NCBI RefSeq assembly: GCF_903166585.1
Contig: NZ_CAESCM010000011.1
Coordinates: 18,204 to 82,203 of the forward strand
Length of the DNA stretch: 64,000 bases
Reading direction: 5' to 3'
Source of the DNA: Pedobacter ghigonis
GTDB taxonomy: Bacteria > Bacteroidota > Bacteroidia > Sphingobacteriales > Sphingobacteriaceae
Positions 7,893 to 17,950 of the stretch are shown in pieces. The notes beneath the pieces were generated by a model, which saw only the letters and a list, made by a program, of their open reading frames with translations, did not search any database and was not told the origin of the DNA. Every line of letters starts with the position of its first letter. Position 1 is the first letter of the stretch. The translations under genes were made by a program, and so were the position numbers.

Positions 7893-9365
7893 TTATCTGT
7901 TTTTAGCTGTGCGGTTTTCAATCTCTTGTTCAATTAGTTTGTTGTCTTCCCCAACCATTTGCTTTAATTCACGAAGAACGTTATCTGCCTGCTCGTATTT
8001 TCCAAGCTTACGCAAGATGACAACTGAGTCTATCAGACTTTCTAGTTCGGTCTCACGGTAATTGGCACCCATGATTTCGGTAAGACCTGTGTTATAGTCT
8101 ATTCCAAAGACGTTTTCCACTCTTTCGTTACTGTACTGGTTTCCTTCGTTTTCAAGTTTAATAAGCCTATTGTTTTCATCGGCTTTAAAGTTGCTTACGA
8201 TTAAGGGCGAATGGGTGGTAACGATGAACTGGATATTAGGGAATGTTTTCTTTAGTCTTTAGAGGATGTCCTGTTGAAGGGCCGGGTGCAGGTGTAGCTC
8301 GATTTCATCGATTAATATAATACCGTGGCTTTCCTTATTTTCATTGAGGATATAGCAACGGTAGGCGATGTCGATTACCATAGAAAATACTCTGCGGTAT
8401 CCCATGGGTAATGATTCGAAGGATATGATCCTTCCGTCTTCGAAACTAAATTCCAGGGTATCTGTTTTTTTGTCCTGCCTGTTGACTGCGATCTGGTAAA
8501 GCTGGAATTCTTTGTTGATGAAGTTCAGTGAATCAGAGACTGGTCTGGTAAATGTTAATAGTTTGTCCGTAATAAATTCTCTTTCTTTATTAAATGCTTT
8601 GGAGCGCTCATCTCCCTGCAAATAGTTTAAGCGCTCTTCCAGCCTAACAAGGTTACCATGGATTGTGTTTAGCTTGCTATCATCTCCCTGTTCTGCATCG
8701 GCTAGCCTTGATTTTGCTAGCTTAATCTGAGATTCAAGCGATCTGATATCGTCATGAAGGTTTTTCTCTGCGTTGGAAACTTTATAAAACCGATTCAGCC
8801 AAAGCTCTACGCAGTTGGTTCGCTCATCCCAGCCGTAGTAGGCCAGATCTCTGGGCAACAGGTCTTGGCTGATATTTTTTTTGACTTTTGCGCCGATGTT
8901 GATCTTTTCATGGGGAAAGGAGTCTGTTATTACAGAAATTACGGGAAGTTCCGACAATAGGTTTTTGTTGTAATATTCCAGAACACTAAACAGCGCATCT
9001 TTATAGCCATTGGTTTCATAACCACCCCCGGCTGTTTTCTTGCGCATCCCCCAATTTAGGTTTCCTGTCGGAAAGCTTGCCTGGAAAATATTGCTGATTG
9101 GGTAATTGTAACTTCGGGTTATTTGATCGAAATTGGCTTCATTGCGGCCAAATGATCTAACTTGTGCATTGTTAGAAGTGGCTAGGTTCTTGGCTAAAGT
9201 GCCTGGTCTAGAAAACATGAAACTTAGCCCCCTTCTGATAGCTGAGAGGACACTTGATTTTCCTGTTCCGTTTTTACCTATAAATATCGTGGTCTCTGTT
9301 CCATATTGTATTTTATACTCTTGGAAACAACGGAAATTGTTAAAAGTAGATTCTATTAACCTCAT
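7893..9365 (-). pseudogene. PtuA-like AAA/SMC-type ATPase interrupted by one stop codon
   Basis: The frame runs 490 codons with a single in-frame TAA at 8259-8261 (codon 369). Before it are Walker A GKNGTGKSS (30-38), a coiled middle (about 200-260), a signature-like FESLPMGYRR and Walker B GIILIDEIELHLHP. After it the same frame continues with RLKKTFPNIQFIVTTHSP, the expected His-switch region, to a normal end 9 bp before the HNH gene. The stop removes the switch and C-terminus, so ATPase function should be lost unless read through. A downstream ATG at 8120 could give only a 75-residue piece. A sequencing error cannot be excluded. Confidence 0.85.
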
Positions 9366-9735
9366 ATTTATTTATCGATGCCTGTTATCCATTGCTCTTG
9401 GCGAGAATGAATAAGTTCTGATATTATCCTTTATCAAAGAAACTAGGCTTCTTAGCGGATTACCGTTCAAATATAATCTTCTTTATACAATTTTTTGTTT
9501 TGTTTAGATAATTATATTGTGCCTTTAATAATCCAAGCAGATGCAATTCGAACTGTAACCTATCTCTTCTGTCAGGCTCTAGTGTGATGAGGATTGTAAT
9601 GTTATACTTGGGGACTTTACTAAAAGTGTGTGCTTATTCTCATTCCAAACTGTGCACCTCGTTTTTACACTTCTTTAAAGCTGAGCCAATCCTCCCGATT
9701 AATTATATATTTAACTAATTTTAAAATAAAAACAC
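9366..9735. other. Divergent intergenic region
   Basis: This 370-bp spacer separates the ATPase gene (minus) from the NAD(P)-binding gene (plus), so it should hold promoters for both. It is AT-rich, most strongly at 9460-9530 and 9700-9730. I could not choose promoter boxes confidently and see no RNA gene. Confidence 0.4.
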
Positions 9736-10374
9736 ATGAAAGCGCTGATCATTGGAGCCACTGGTGCTACCGGAAAAGACCTGCTTGAGGTACTGTTGCA
9801 GGATCCTGCCTATACCGAAGTGACTATTTTTGTACGCCGTTCATCGGGAATATTACACCCAAAATTAACCGAAACGCTTACCGGCTTTGATCACCTCGAA
9901 ACACTTTCAGTCCAGATTAAGGGCGATGTGCTATTCTGCTGCCTGGGCACTACCCTGAAAGCAGCCGGTTCTAAAGATAACCAGCTACATATCGATCATG
10001 AAATCCCGCTTCAATTTGCCAAAATGGCCCAAAATAACGGCATGCAAAGTGTTGTACTGCTCTCAGCTTATGGAGCTTCTGCTGCATCAAGGGTATTTTA
10101 TTCCAGGATTAAGGGCATGCTGGAAGAGGATATCGCCAAACTTGGTTTCAACCAATACATTATATTCAGGCCGGGATTACTTTTACGCAAAAACACAGAC
10201 AGGCTTGGTGAGCGCCTGTCAGCAAAGTTATTAAATCTGCTAAACAGTATAGGATTGCTCAGCAGGTTCAAACCACTGCCTACAGGATTGCTTGCAGAAA
10301 AGCTGGCAAAAGCACCTAAAGTTTTTTCCAGTGGTTCTCATGTGGTTGAGCTTAACGAAATCTTCAGCTTGTAG
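9736..10374 (+). CDS. NAD(P)-binding Rossmann oxidoreductase
   Basis: The protein has 212 residues. It starts with MKALIIGATGATGKDLL, the dinucleotide-binding GxxGxxG variant of atypical short-chain dehydrogenases of the YbjT/HTATIP2 type. FCCLGTT and SVVLLSAYGASAAS are the usual next two strands, and YSRIKGMLEE supplies the Tyr/Lys-like region (YSRIKG). No substrate can be inferred. The gene stands alone, with no operon partner on its strand. Confidence 0.8.
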   Translation: MKALIIGATGATGKDLLEVLLQDPAYTEVTIFVRRSSGILHPKLTETLTGFDHLETLSVQIKGDVLFCCLGTTLKAAGSKDNQLHIDHEIPLQFAKMAQNNGMQSVVLLSAYGASAASRVFYSRIKGMLEEDIAKLGFNQYIIFRPGLLLRKNTDRLGERLSAKLLNLLNSIGLLSRFKPLPTGLLAEKLAKAPKVFSSGSHVVELNEIFSL

Positions 10375-10464
10375 ACCGTTTTCAGCGTTACAGCTAAGCC
10401 GGTAGAGCCCTTTTTGCCGGCTATCTGCTCTGGTGGAGAATACAGAACAAAAAACAGAATCCCT

Positions 10465-10947
10465 TCATTCAGTGCTTTCGAATGCTTTCAGCCTGGAAAA
10501 TTCCTTTTGAAAAACCAGCAGGTCGTTATTTATATTGAAATGATGTTTCCTTGAAAGTAGCCTGCTTCCTAATCCATAACCAGTTCCGGCAACAAGGCCA
10601 GAGGCAGTACAGGCTGTCATCCAGAACAGCTGAACACTACCATCAAGATCGGTAAGGAAAGCGGTTGAACCGGCGGCTACTCCTATACCCGTTCCATAAA
10701 GTACACTTTTACCTAACGAAATTACCTTTTTACTTACAATTATCTTATCGATGGTTTTCGCCTTTACGGTAACCAAATTGCCCTTCAAACTTTTTATTGT
10801 AATTGCGTCTGACGAGAGTTCTTGCAAAACGCCTTTAATTTTGCCAATTGAGTCGGCATGTACAACAAACTCATACGAATGTACATATTGTCCATAAGCC
10901 AAATTGGTCAGCACAAGGAACAAAAATGATAGGTAAAGTTTTTTCAT
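10465..10947 (-). CDS. Exported hypothetical protein with glycine-rich membrane hairpin
   Basis: The protein has 160 residues from the ATG at 10947, which opens a clear signal peptide (MKKLYLSFLFLVLTNLAYGQ); a start at 10980 would bury it. The mature part has a beta-rich segment (GKIKGVLQELSSDAITIKS ... GNLVTVKAKTID) like a small nucleoporin- or SH3-like fold. Two Gly/Ala-rich hydrophobic stretches (GTGIGVAAGS; GLVAGTGYGLGS) follow. Bacteroidota have many such uncharacterised envelope proteins. No function is assigned. Confidence 0.6.
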   Translation of the reverse strand: MKKLYLSFLFLVLTNLAYGQYVHSYEFVVHADSIGKIKGVLQELSSDAITIKSLKGNLVTVKAKTIDKIIVSKKVISLGKSVLYGTGIGVAAGSTAFLTDLDGSVQLFWMTACTASGLVAGTGYGLGSRLLSRKHHFNINNDLLVFQKEFSRLKAFESTE

Positions 10948-11024
10948 ACCTGAATATAGGACATTAAAAGAATTGTTCAAATATAATCAGCCTAAACATC
11001 CAGTAAAACCGGTTTGAAATTGCT

Positions 11025-11219
11025 TCAGTCCGGCTTAATCCTGCCTTTGGAAGCGGCATTTATGGCTTTCCCTGCTAGCTTAGCCTCGGCGGCAAATCCC
11101 GTTATCGTTTTTTTGACAGCTTTTTTCACTTTGATCATGTGCCCGTAGGTCATACAATCGATATCCTGATCATCCACACATACTTGTCCGAATTTGCGAT
11201 CCAGCTTTAAAAATTCCAT
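11025..11219 (-). CDS. Small hypothetical protein, basic C-terminus
   Basis: The frame encodes 64 residues. The N-terminal half is acidic with two Cys (FGQVCVDDQDIDCMTYGH) and the second half is Lys/Ala-rich. I do not recognise it. It stands alone between a minus-strand exported protein and a plus-strand permease, with its own AT-rich upstream region (11220-11290). Codon use looks normal, so it is probably real. Confidence 0.45.
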   Translation of the reverse strand: MEFLKLDRKFGQVCVDDQDIDCMTYGHMIKVKKAVKKTITGFAAEAKLAGKAINAASKGRIKPD

Positions 11220-11458
11220 TTCTTTTTATTTATAGAAACAAAATTCAACGGGATTGGTTTAGGTTGCCAAAAATTTAATTCATACCTCGCCTAAACGTCT
11301 GGTCAGTATAATAAGCTGTGGGAAATAGCTGCTAAAGTATGGTTTGAAAAGTATGATCAGATGAGCAACGCATATCTAATATTGACTGAATAAAATAAAA
11401 AAGTATTACCGGAGAACATTTTAGCGATTACAATGTTCAAGATCAATATATATTTTAA

Positions 11459-12565
11459 ATGAAACGAGAATTTCCATTCTATATCAAAGCTCCAGCGATA
11501 CTGCTTGGCATTTTAATTACGGTTTTTATCTTAAGTGTGCTTCGTGACATCCTGGTACCACTAGCTTTCGCAGCACTTATCGCGATACTGCTCAACCCGC
11601 TTTCTGTAAGACTTGAAAAACTTGTTCACAAGATAGTGGCCATCACTATTTCTATGCTTATTGCAGTTCTGGCCATTGCCGGCATCGCCTACTTTTTAAG
11701 CTCCCAAATCGCCCATTTCTTTGATAATGTAGATGCGATGAAACAAAAATTCTACGAGCTGTTAACTATCATCCAGAAATGGCTGGAACAAACCTTCGGA
11801 ATAGGTGCCAGAAAACAGGCACAGATGATTAATGAAGCTGCAAACGGAAGCAAGGCAGTGATTGGGCAAACTTTGAGCGGGGCTTTGGGGATCTTAAGCG
11901 TGATTTTCCTGATTCCGGTATATACATTTTTGATTATGCTTTATAAAACCCTCGTCCTGAATTTTCTGTATGAGGTGTTTTCGGAGGAAAATCAGCAAAA
12001 AGTTGGTGAGATATTAACCGAGACTAAAGCAGCCATACAAAGTTACATTGTTGGCTTACTTATCGAGACAGGCATAGTTGCGGCAATGAATTCGTGTGCA
12101 TTACTGATATTAGGTGTTCAGAACGCAATCCTGATTGGCGTAATTGGTGCAATATTAAACCTGCTGCCCTACATTGGCGGTATCATTGCAATTGCGCTGC
12201 CTGTGCTGATGGCAACGCTCACTACCGACGGTTTTACCACCCAGCTACTTATTATTGCCTCCTATGCGCTCATCCAGTTCATTGATAACAATATACTAGT
12301 CCCCAGGATAGTATCCTCCAAGGTTCAGATCAATGCCCTGATATCCATTGTGGTGGTATTATTGGGCGCTGCACTCTGGGGAATTCCAGGAATGTTTTTA
12401 TCTATCCCATTTATCGCAGTACTAAAAATTGTTTTCGACAGGATTGATGGACTTAAGCCCTGGGGCAAGCTGCTGGGAGATAATATACCCACTGAGCATA
12501 TGGGCCAGCTAAAAAGGTTACGTAGAAGAAGTTCCAGGAGTTCAGCCTCAGCGGCAAAAAAATAA
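11459..12565 (+). CDS. AI-2E family transporter (PerM-like permease)
   Basis: The protein has 368 residues. It is hydrophobic with the family plan: two N-terminal TM segments (AILLGILITVFILSVL; LVPLAFAALIAILLNP), a middle amphipathic region, and a C-terminal block containing LNLLPYIGGIIAIALPVL and QFIDNNILVPRIVSSKV, the hallmark signature of the AI-2E/PerM family. A Lys/Arg/Ser tail ends it. Despite the name, family members transport varied solutes or act as Na+/H+ antiporters; the substrate is unknown. A paralogue of the same length lies at 46861. A strong hairpin terminator follows. Confidence 0.88.
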   Translation: MKREFPFYIKAPAILLGILITVFILSVLRDILVPLAFAALIAILLNPLSVRLEKLVHKIVAITISMLIAVLAIAGIAYFLSSQIAHFFDNVDAMKQKFYELLTIIQKWLEQTFGIGARKQAQMINEAANGSKAVIGQTLSGALGILSVIFLIPVYTFLIMLYKTLVLNFLYEVFSEENQQKVGEILTETKAAIQSYIVGLLIETGIVAAMNSCALLILGVQNAILIGVIGAILNLLPYIGGIIAIALPVLMATLTTDGFTTQLLIIASYALIQFIDNNILVPRIVSSKVQINALISIVVVLLGAALWGIPGMFLSIPFIAVLKIVFDRIDGLKPWGKLLGDNIPTEHMGQLKRLRRRSSRSSASAAKK

Positions 12566-12627
12566 CCAATACAGCTCTCCTGTTCAAAAATGCCTAAGAG
12601 CACTTTCCGTGTAAACCAGTTTTACTG

Positions 12628-12672
12628 AAAAACAATGCCGCAGTTGGCTCAACGCCCTGCTGCATTGTTTTT
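12628..12672. terminator. Bidirectional terminator between convergent genes
   Basis: A 16-bp stem with one mismatch pairs 12628-12643 with 12657-12672. It opens with five A and closes with five T, so it can serve both the plus-strand permease and the minus-strand histidine kinase. Confidence 0.8.
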
Positions 12673-12745
12673 AGTTCTGCTGCATCAGTCACTACAGGCC
12701 TTTGACCTTATTGTTTTTTTAACATCGATATATCAATCTCCTTAG

Positions 12746-14227
12746 CTAACAGAGTGGCAAAGTAAAATTAAAGGTGCTTCCTTCCCCTACTACACTTTCC
12801 GCCCAGATTTCTCCATGGTGCCCGTCGATAATTTCCTTGCAGAGATAGAGTCCTATACCAAAACCTGCAATCAGGTGGTTTCTTTCGCCCCTGTAATAAC
12901 GGTCAAAGAGTTTAGATAGCTCATCCGGGGCTATCCCGCGCCCCTCATCCCTTACGCTCACCAATAAGAAATGTTCGAGGGTTTTGAAATGAATGTGTAT
13001 CGTACTTTCGCGCCGGGCATATTTTACCGCATTATTAAGCAGGTTAACCAGCACCTGTGCAATCTTTTCCCGATCTGCCTCCACCATCACCTGCTGCGCC
13101 CCTGTAATTTCAAACTTGTGGGTGGAGTATAGTACTTTGATCTCCTCTTCCAGCTCGGTGATTAACAATCTGATATCAAAACAACTCTTTTCAAAAGCAA
13201 GTTGACCGGATTCCAAACGGGAAATATGGAGAAAGCCATTGATCATATTGGTCATCCTTCTGGTTTGCTTTAAGGATTGGATAATTGCTTTTTCAAATAA
13301 CGGATCATTTTTTCCTTTTACCTGGCGCTCCATTAACTGCAGATAGGTGACCATGGAGGTAAGTGGTGTTTTGAGCTCGTGGCTCACCATCCCGATGAAA
13401 TCATTTTTGCGATGTTCATTTTGCCTGATCTCGGTAATATCACGCGTAGTGCCTGCCACCGCCTCTACTTCGCCATTCTGGTTGATTACCGGAGTAAAAA
13501 TATAATCGTACACCCTTCTGCCTAATTCGGCATGTGGAAAAGAAACCTCTCCCCTAATAGATTTGCGCGTATCGCGAACCTGGTCAATCTCCCGTTCATG
13601 CATTGTGGCGTGCCAGGGTTCATATCCGTTTTCAAGTAATCCCTTGCCTATAGCCTCATCCCAGGTTTTGCCCCACATTGCCAGCAGCGCAGCATTGGCA
13701 TAAATAAAGCGATAATCCAGATCGAATACATACATCAGGTCAGGTGTATTGCTCACAATTGTCTCGTAAAGCCTTCTTTGCTGTTCTGATTGTTCTTTTG
13801 CTTCGCGCAAGGCCTGCTCAACCCGCTTAGCCTCACTGATATCTGAGGCGGTACCAAACCACTCTATTATTTCTCCATTTCCGTCCAGGATTGGTACAGC
13901 GCGGGAAAGTGTCCATCCAATATTTCCATCGGCACGCAGTACGCGGTGCTCGAGGTGAAAAATACGCTTCTCCTCCACAGCCGCTGCAATAGCTGCTTCC
14001 AGGAAAAGCTTGTCTTCGGGCAGGATGTATTTTTCAAGCCAGCCTGTGATCGGTTCAGTCGTATCCTTCAAAAATCCCCGGCCATCAAGCTCGCGCATCT
14101 CCTCCCAATCCGGGCTCATCCTGTATATGATATCTGAGGTTGCACTTACCAGGGCCCGGTAGCGCTGCTCATTTTCAGCAATTTCGTTACTGATAAAATT
14201 AGATTCTGGGGGTAAATTTATCTTCAT
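12746..14227 (-). CDS. PAS-PAS sensor histidine kinase
   Basis: The protein has 493 residues and is soluble. Two PAS domains (about 20-135 and 150-270) each have a PAC motif (EWFGTASDISE; VAGTTRDITE). The DHp helix has the phospho-acceptor His in MVSHELKTPLT (about 285). An HATPase_c domain follows, with N-box NLLNNAVKYA, G1 DEGRGIAP and G2 GFGIGLYLCKEI. There are no TM segments, so it likely senses a cytosolic signal. No response regulator gene is adjacent, making it an orphan kinase. Confidence 0.92.
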   Translation of the reverse strand: MKINLPPESNFISNEIAENEQRYRALVSATSDIIYRMSPDWEEMRELDGRGFLKDTTEPITGWLEKYILPEDKLFLEAAIAAAVEEKRIFHLEHRVLRADGNIGWTLSRAVPILDGNGEIIEWFGTASDISEAKRVEQALREAKEQSEQQRRLYETIVSNTPDLMYVFDLDYRFIYANAALLAMWGKTWDEAIGKGLLENGYEPWHATMHEREIDQVRDTRKSIRGEVSFPHAELGRRVYDYIFTPVINQNGEVEAVAGTTRDITEIRQNEHRKNDFIGMVSHELKTPLTSMVTYLQLMERQVKGKNDPLFEKAIIQSLKQTRRMTNMINGFLHISRLESGQLAFEKSCFDIRLLITELEEEIKVLYSTHKFEITGAQQVMVEADREKIAQVLVNLLNNAVKYARRESTIHIHFKTLEHFLLVSVRDEGRGIAPDELSKLFDRYYRGERNHLIAGFGIGLYLCKEIIDGHHGEIWAESVVGEGSTFNFTLPLC

Positions 14228-14431
14228 GGTTTGATTGAAAAATCAATTTAGAAACATCAGTGGGGGCATATTGTTTGCCCACCAACTAAATACCTTGACT
14301 TAAGTTTTTCGGATCAAAAAACAGTCTTCAATATCGTACAGACCAATTTGTTTTATTAGCGGTGAAGAAAATGGCCTAAAACTTTTTTTACAATACCATT
14401 GTTTATCTGCCAATAGTTTCGTTAAAGGACA

Positions 14432-15775
14432 TTGAACAAAGCACAAAACAGTTTGGAAAAGACGACTAAAAGGCCCGCAGAAGGAAAACTTGTTTACCGG
14501 ATTTTGCTAATTCTCTCCCTGGGCATATTGCTGATTGCCGAAGGTTTTTTCGGTTTCCGCCTGCATGAATTATCCGGTAAACAGGAACAGATCAAACATG
14601 ATTATTCCCGGGTGAACAACATTACTTATGGGCTGTTTTCGGTTCAGCAATGGAAGGATAAGGTAGCCGATATTGTCCATCATCAGGTTTCAGGCCTTAA
14701 AATAACCCGCCAGCAGAAAAAAGTATTGCAGGGCGAAGTGGAGCAGGTTCTTTTGGCGCTCATTGATAAGGCTGAAGCGCTGGTAAACAAGCCTAAAAAA
14801 ACCATCAGCGGCAAAATTCAAAAGTTCGCCATCAAAAATTTTGTTAACTCAGACAGTATCCGGGCACAGGTACCCACCTTTGCTAAAAAAATTATCGCCG
14901 AAATAGATAACCCTAAAAATAAAAAACAACTGGGGCGAATGGCTCTGGGCGAATTTAATGAAATAGCCCGGGAAGAAAGCCAGGATACGGCATTTGTTGC
15001 CAACAGGGCCATACTGAACAAAATATACAATAATTACGGGGTGTCTTCCAATCAACAACTCAACCAAAAACTCATTGCCTCGCTGGCCAACATACATAAA
15101 CAAACCTACTATTATTGTTTTGGCATGTTAGCTTGCGTAATTGTGGTGCTTGCATTCTGGTGGTTCCTGCGTAAACGCACAGATTTGCACACGCCACTAT
15201 TCATTATGTCGCTGCTTTTCGCATTCATACTTTTAGCTGTCGGACTTACTGCATCGATGATCGAGGTCGATGCCCGTATCCGTTCTTTAGACTTTGTATT
15301 ACTTGGAGAACATGTGGTGTTCGCAGATCAGGTGCTTTTTTTTCAGAGCAAAAGCATTATGGATGTGGTTAGGGTGCTGATCAGCCAGTCGGCGATAGAT
15401 TCGGTTCTGGTTGGTGTGCTGATACTCGCTTTCAGTATCCTGTTCCCAGTGGTAAAACTGAGCTCAACGGGTGTGCACCTGCTAGGCGGAAAGCGCTGGG
15501 CAGAGAACCGGCTGGTGCGTTACTTTGCTTTTCAATCCGGAAAATGGAGCATGGCGGATGTTATTGTTATTGCGATCCTGATGGCTTATATCGGTTTGAA
15601 CGGGCTTCTGGAAAGCCAGTTAAAGGCACTGAATATCAACAACGAGTCGCTAACAGTGCTCACCACCAACAATACTGCACTACAGCCAGGCTATATTATT
15701 TTTATCTGCTTTGTATTGTACGGATTAATTCTATCTACGATTCTCAAATCCATTACCACCCGCCAGGTGCATTAA
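14432..15775 (+). CDS. PqiA-like membrane protein, tandem copy 1
   Basis: The protein has 447 residues and is the first of two tandem paralogues. One N-terminal TM segment (~23-43) is followed by ~180 residues of polar, helical sequence, then five or more TM segments from ~225. The C-terminal half (FPVVKLSSTGVHLL ... FAFQSGKWSMADVIVIAILMAYIGLNGL) looks like paraquat-inducible protein A. No ATG is near: TTG at 14432 or TTG at 14453 would start it, and the choice is uncertain. The gene lies 13 bp before its paralogue, so they form an operon. PqiA family proteins belong to envelope lipid-transport systems, but no PqiB/MCE partner is present. Confidence 0.68.
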   Translation: MNKAQNSLEKTTKRPAEGKLVYRILLILSLGILLIAEGFFGFRLHELSGKQEQIKHDYSRVNNITYGLFSVQQWKDKVADIVHHQVSGLKITRQQKKVLQGEVEQVLLALIDKAEALVNKPKKTISGKIQKFAIKNFVNSDSIRAQVPTFAKKIIAEIDNPKNKKQLGRMALGEFNEIAREESQDTAFVANRAILNKIYNNYGVSSNQQLNQKLIASLANIHKQTYYYCFGMLACVIVVLAFWWFLRKRTDLHTPLFIMSLLFAFILLAVGLTASMIEVDARIRSLDFVLLGEHVVFADQVLFFQSKSIMDVVRVLISQSAIDSVLVGVLILAFSILFPVVKLSSTGVHLLGGKRWAENRLVRYFAFQSGKWSMADVIVIAILMAYIGLNGLLESQLKALNINNESLTVLTTNNTALQPGYIIFICFVLYGLILSTILKSITTRQVH

Positions 15776-15788
15776 ACCCGAAAAATTA

Positions 15789-17135
15789 ATGAGCAAACTG
15801 CAACAATATATCACCAGCGCTACCAAACCGGCTACCAGCCATTCAAAATCAGTGTCATTCGTCCTGGTCATGGCACTTTCGCTACTACTATTAGCAGCAG
15901 CCTACTGTGGATACCGTTTTAGAGCCCTTAGTTATAAACAGAAGCGTATTAAGGAAGATTATAGTCTTTCGAACAATATCACTTTTGGTATCTTTTCGGT
16001 TGACCGCTGGGGAGATAAAATATCTGCTGTGGTAGACCGCCGGGTAAAGGGCTTTAAATTAAACAAAACCCAGAAAGCAGATATGCAACAGGAGGTAGAA
16101 ACGCAGTTGCACCAGATGGTGAACAAAGCCGTGGCAGAGGTAACCCGGCCACAGAAAGGACTTGGCGCAAAACTCAAGAAACTGGCTTTCAACACTTTTG
16201 TAGATGTAAAGGAAATCCATGCACTGGTTCCCTCCTTCTCGCGCACGATCGTAAACAAAATAACCAGTCCGAAAAGCATCAAAAAGTTAAAATCTATAGC
16301 GAAGGGGAAACTCGATGAACTCGAAGCCCAGACTTATGACCGCAGCGACGGGACCATTTCGTCTCTAGAACGGAGTATTTACCGAAAATACCAGGTGGAA
16401 AATGCTGCCGCTTTCAACAAGCTTACTGATGCTAAACTGAAAAGGATTAAAGGGCTTAGTTATAACTATGCAATAGGAATGACAGCTTGTATCGCGATCG
16501 CACTGCTGCTTTGGCTGACCTTACGCAGGAAAGTAGACCTGGAGGTTCCCCTTTTTATCATCTCATTGCTTTTTGCCTTCATTCTGCTGGCAGTAGGTGT
16601 ATCTTCTCCCATCATAGAGGTTGATGCCAGGATAAGTACACTACAATTCGCATTACTTGGAGAAAAACTTGTCTTTAACAATCAGGTGCTTTTCTTTCAA
16701 AGCAAAAGTATACTGGGCATTATTGGTACGTTAATAGAACAACCTAAACCCGATGCGGTACTTGTGGGGGTGTTACTGCTACTATTTGTGGTCATCCTCC
16801 CCTTGCTAAGGCTGGTTGCCAGAGGCTTGCAGGCATCATGCAGTGAACTGCTGGGCAATTCTAAATTTGTCCGTTTTCTGGCTTTTGACCTTGGCAAGTG
16901 GGATATGGCAGATGTAATGGTGGTAGGGATAGCCATGACTTACATTGGGCTTAACGGGATCTTAAAAAGCCAGCTCTCGGGCCTCAATATAAAGAGCGAA
17001 ACATTAAATGTAGTTACGGCAAATAATTCGGCGTTGCAATTGGGTTTCTTCATCTTTGTAGCCTATGTGGCCTATAATATCATCTTATCCTCGATCCTCA
17101 AACGTATAGATGAACAAAATGGTCCCTGCAACTAA
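15789..17135 (+). CDS. PqiA-like membrane protein, tandem copy 2
   Basis: The protein has 448 residues and is collinear with copy 1. Shared blocks include DYS.xNNIT.G.FSV near residue 60, PLFIxSLLFAFILLAVG, IEVDARI, NQVLFFQSKSI and GKWxMADVxVxxIxMxYIGLNG. The long N-terminal extramembrane region has diverged more than the membrane part. It starts with an ATG 13 bp after copy 1. Two products in one operon suggest a hetero-oligomer. The stop overlaps a short inverted repeat (17129-17135 and 17146-17152). Confidence 0.7.
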   Translation: MSKLQQYITSATKPATSHSKSVSFVLVMALSLLLLAAAYCGYRFRALSYKQKRIKEDYSLSNNITFGIFSVDRWGDKISAVVDRRVKGFKLNKTQKADMQQEVETQLHQMVNKAVAEVTRPQKGLGAKLKKLAFNTFVDVKEIHALVPSFSRTIVNKITSPKSIKKLKSIAKGKLDELEAQTYDRSDGTISSLERSIYRKYQVENAAAFNKLTDAKLKRIKGLSYNYAIGMTACIAIALLLWLTLRRKVDLEVPLFIISLLFAFILLAVGVSSPIIEVDARISTLQFALLGEKLVFNNQVLFFQSKSILGIIGTLIEQPKPDAVLVGVLLLLFVVILPLLRLVARGLQASCSELLGNSKFVRFLAFDLGKWDMADVMVVGIAMTYIGLNGILKSQLSGLNIKSETLNVVTANNSALQLGFFIFVAYVAYNIILSSILKRIDEQNGPCN

Positions 17136-17200
17136 CAATAGCTTATTAGTTGGAAGATAACCACCTCAGCTTTTGTATGCTCTTCAGCTTTGGGTTTTGG

Positions 17201-17719
17201 TTATATTTTTACAATCAGTATTTCTGGATAAGCTTTTCCGCTAAGTTCAAAAGAACCAAATTCATGGGAATTAACTTTGAAGTTCCCGGCTTTAAGGTAA
17301 TCGGTAAAACAAGGGCTACTGGCTTTATGCTGGGTAAGGGTGAATTCAAAACTAACCTCAGTTAAACTTCCCAAAATGACCTTGTAGGTATATTTGCCGG
17401 GTTTATTATCCACAAGTGCAATTTCAACCGCGCCGCCTAATGGAGGATTTTGTTCATCTGACAATGTTCTCCAGCGGTTTATAGGTAGCTCTCCGGTAGC
17501 GGATAAAACCTTGATATCTGCTGTTTTCAATCCTGCTACTCCGATCAGATTTTTGCCGGTTAGTTTATCTTCGAACCTGATTAAAACCCGCTCGGGAGCT
17601 CGTTCAGCAAGTATATTAGCGCAAGCAGGAGTATCGGGTGCGTTTTTACGACAACCGAATGAAACAAGGATCAGTGCAGAGAAAGTTAAACCTAGCAGGC
17701 GTTTGGAAAAAGTTTTCAT
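17201..17719 (-). CDS. Hypothetical lipoprotein
   Basis: The protein has 172 residues. An SPII signal ends in LVSFGC, so the mature protein starts at Cys23 and is anchored in a membrane. The rest is beta-rich with no domain I recognise (GKNLIGVAGLKTADIKVLS; NPPLGGAVEIALVDNKPGKY). The gene is convergent with the PqiA-like pair and has its own short upstream AT-rich region. It is a typical single-copy Bacteroidota lipoprotein of unknown role. Confidence 0.7.
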   Translation of the reverse strand: MKTFSKRLLGLTFSALILVSFGCRKNAPDTPACANILAERAPERVLIRFEDKLTGKNLIGVAGLKTADIKVLSATGELPINRWRTLSDEQNPPLGGAVEIALVDNKPGKYTYKVILGSLTEVSFEFTLTQHKASSPCFTDYLKAGNFKVNSHEFGSFELSGKAYPEILIVKI

Positions 17720-17950
17720 TACGTTAATTTATTTAACGGTTAACTGTATCCGGTTCTATTGATAGCTTAAACGAATATCATATCCCTTTCGCGACAGCAT
17801 TTGGATTAAAAAAAGAAGGAAATTTTCAAAGGCATTACAATATCCCTTTTCAACTTAATTCATCTCCCCTCTTAGGAATTGGATAATGCGCAGGTGATGT
17901 AAGGCACACAATCTTAGCAAGGGATGGTAAAAATGATAGTTGTTTTAGTC

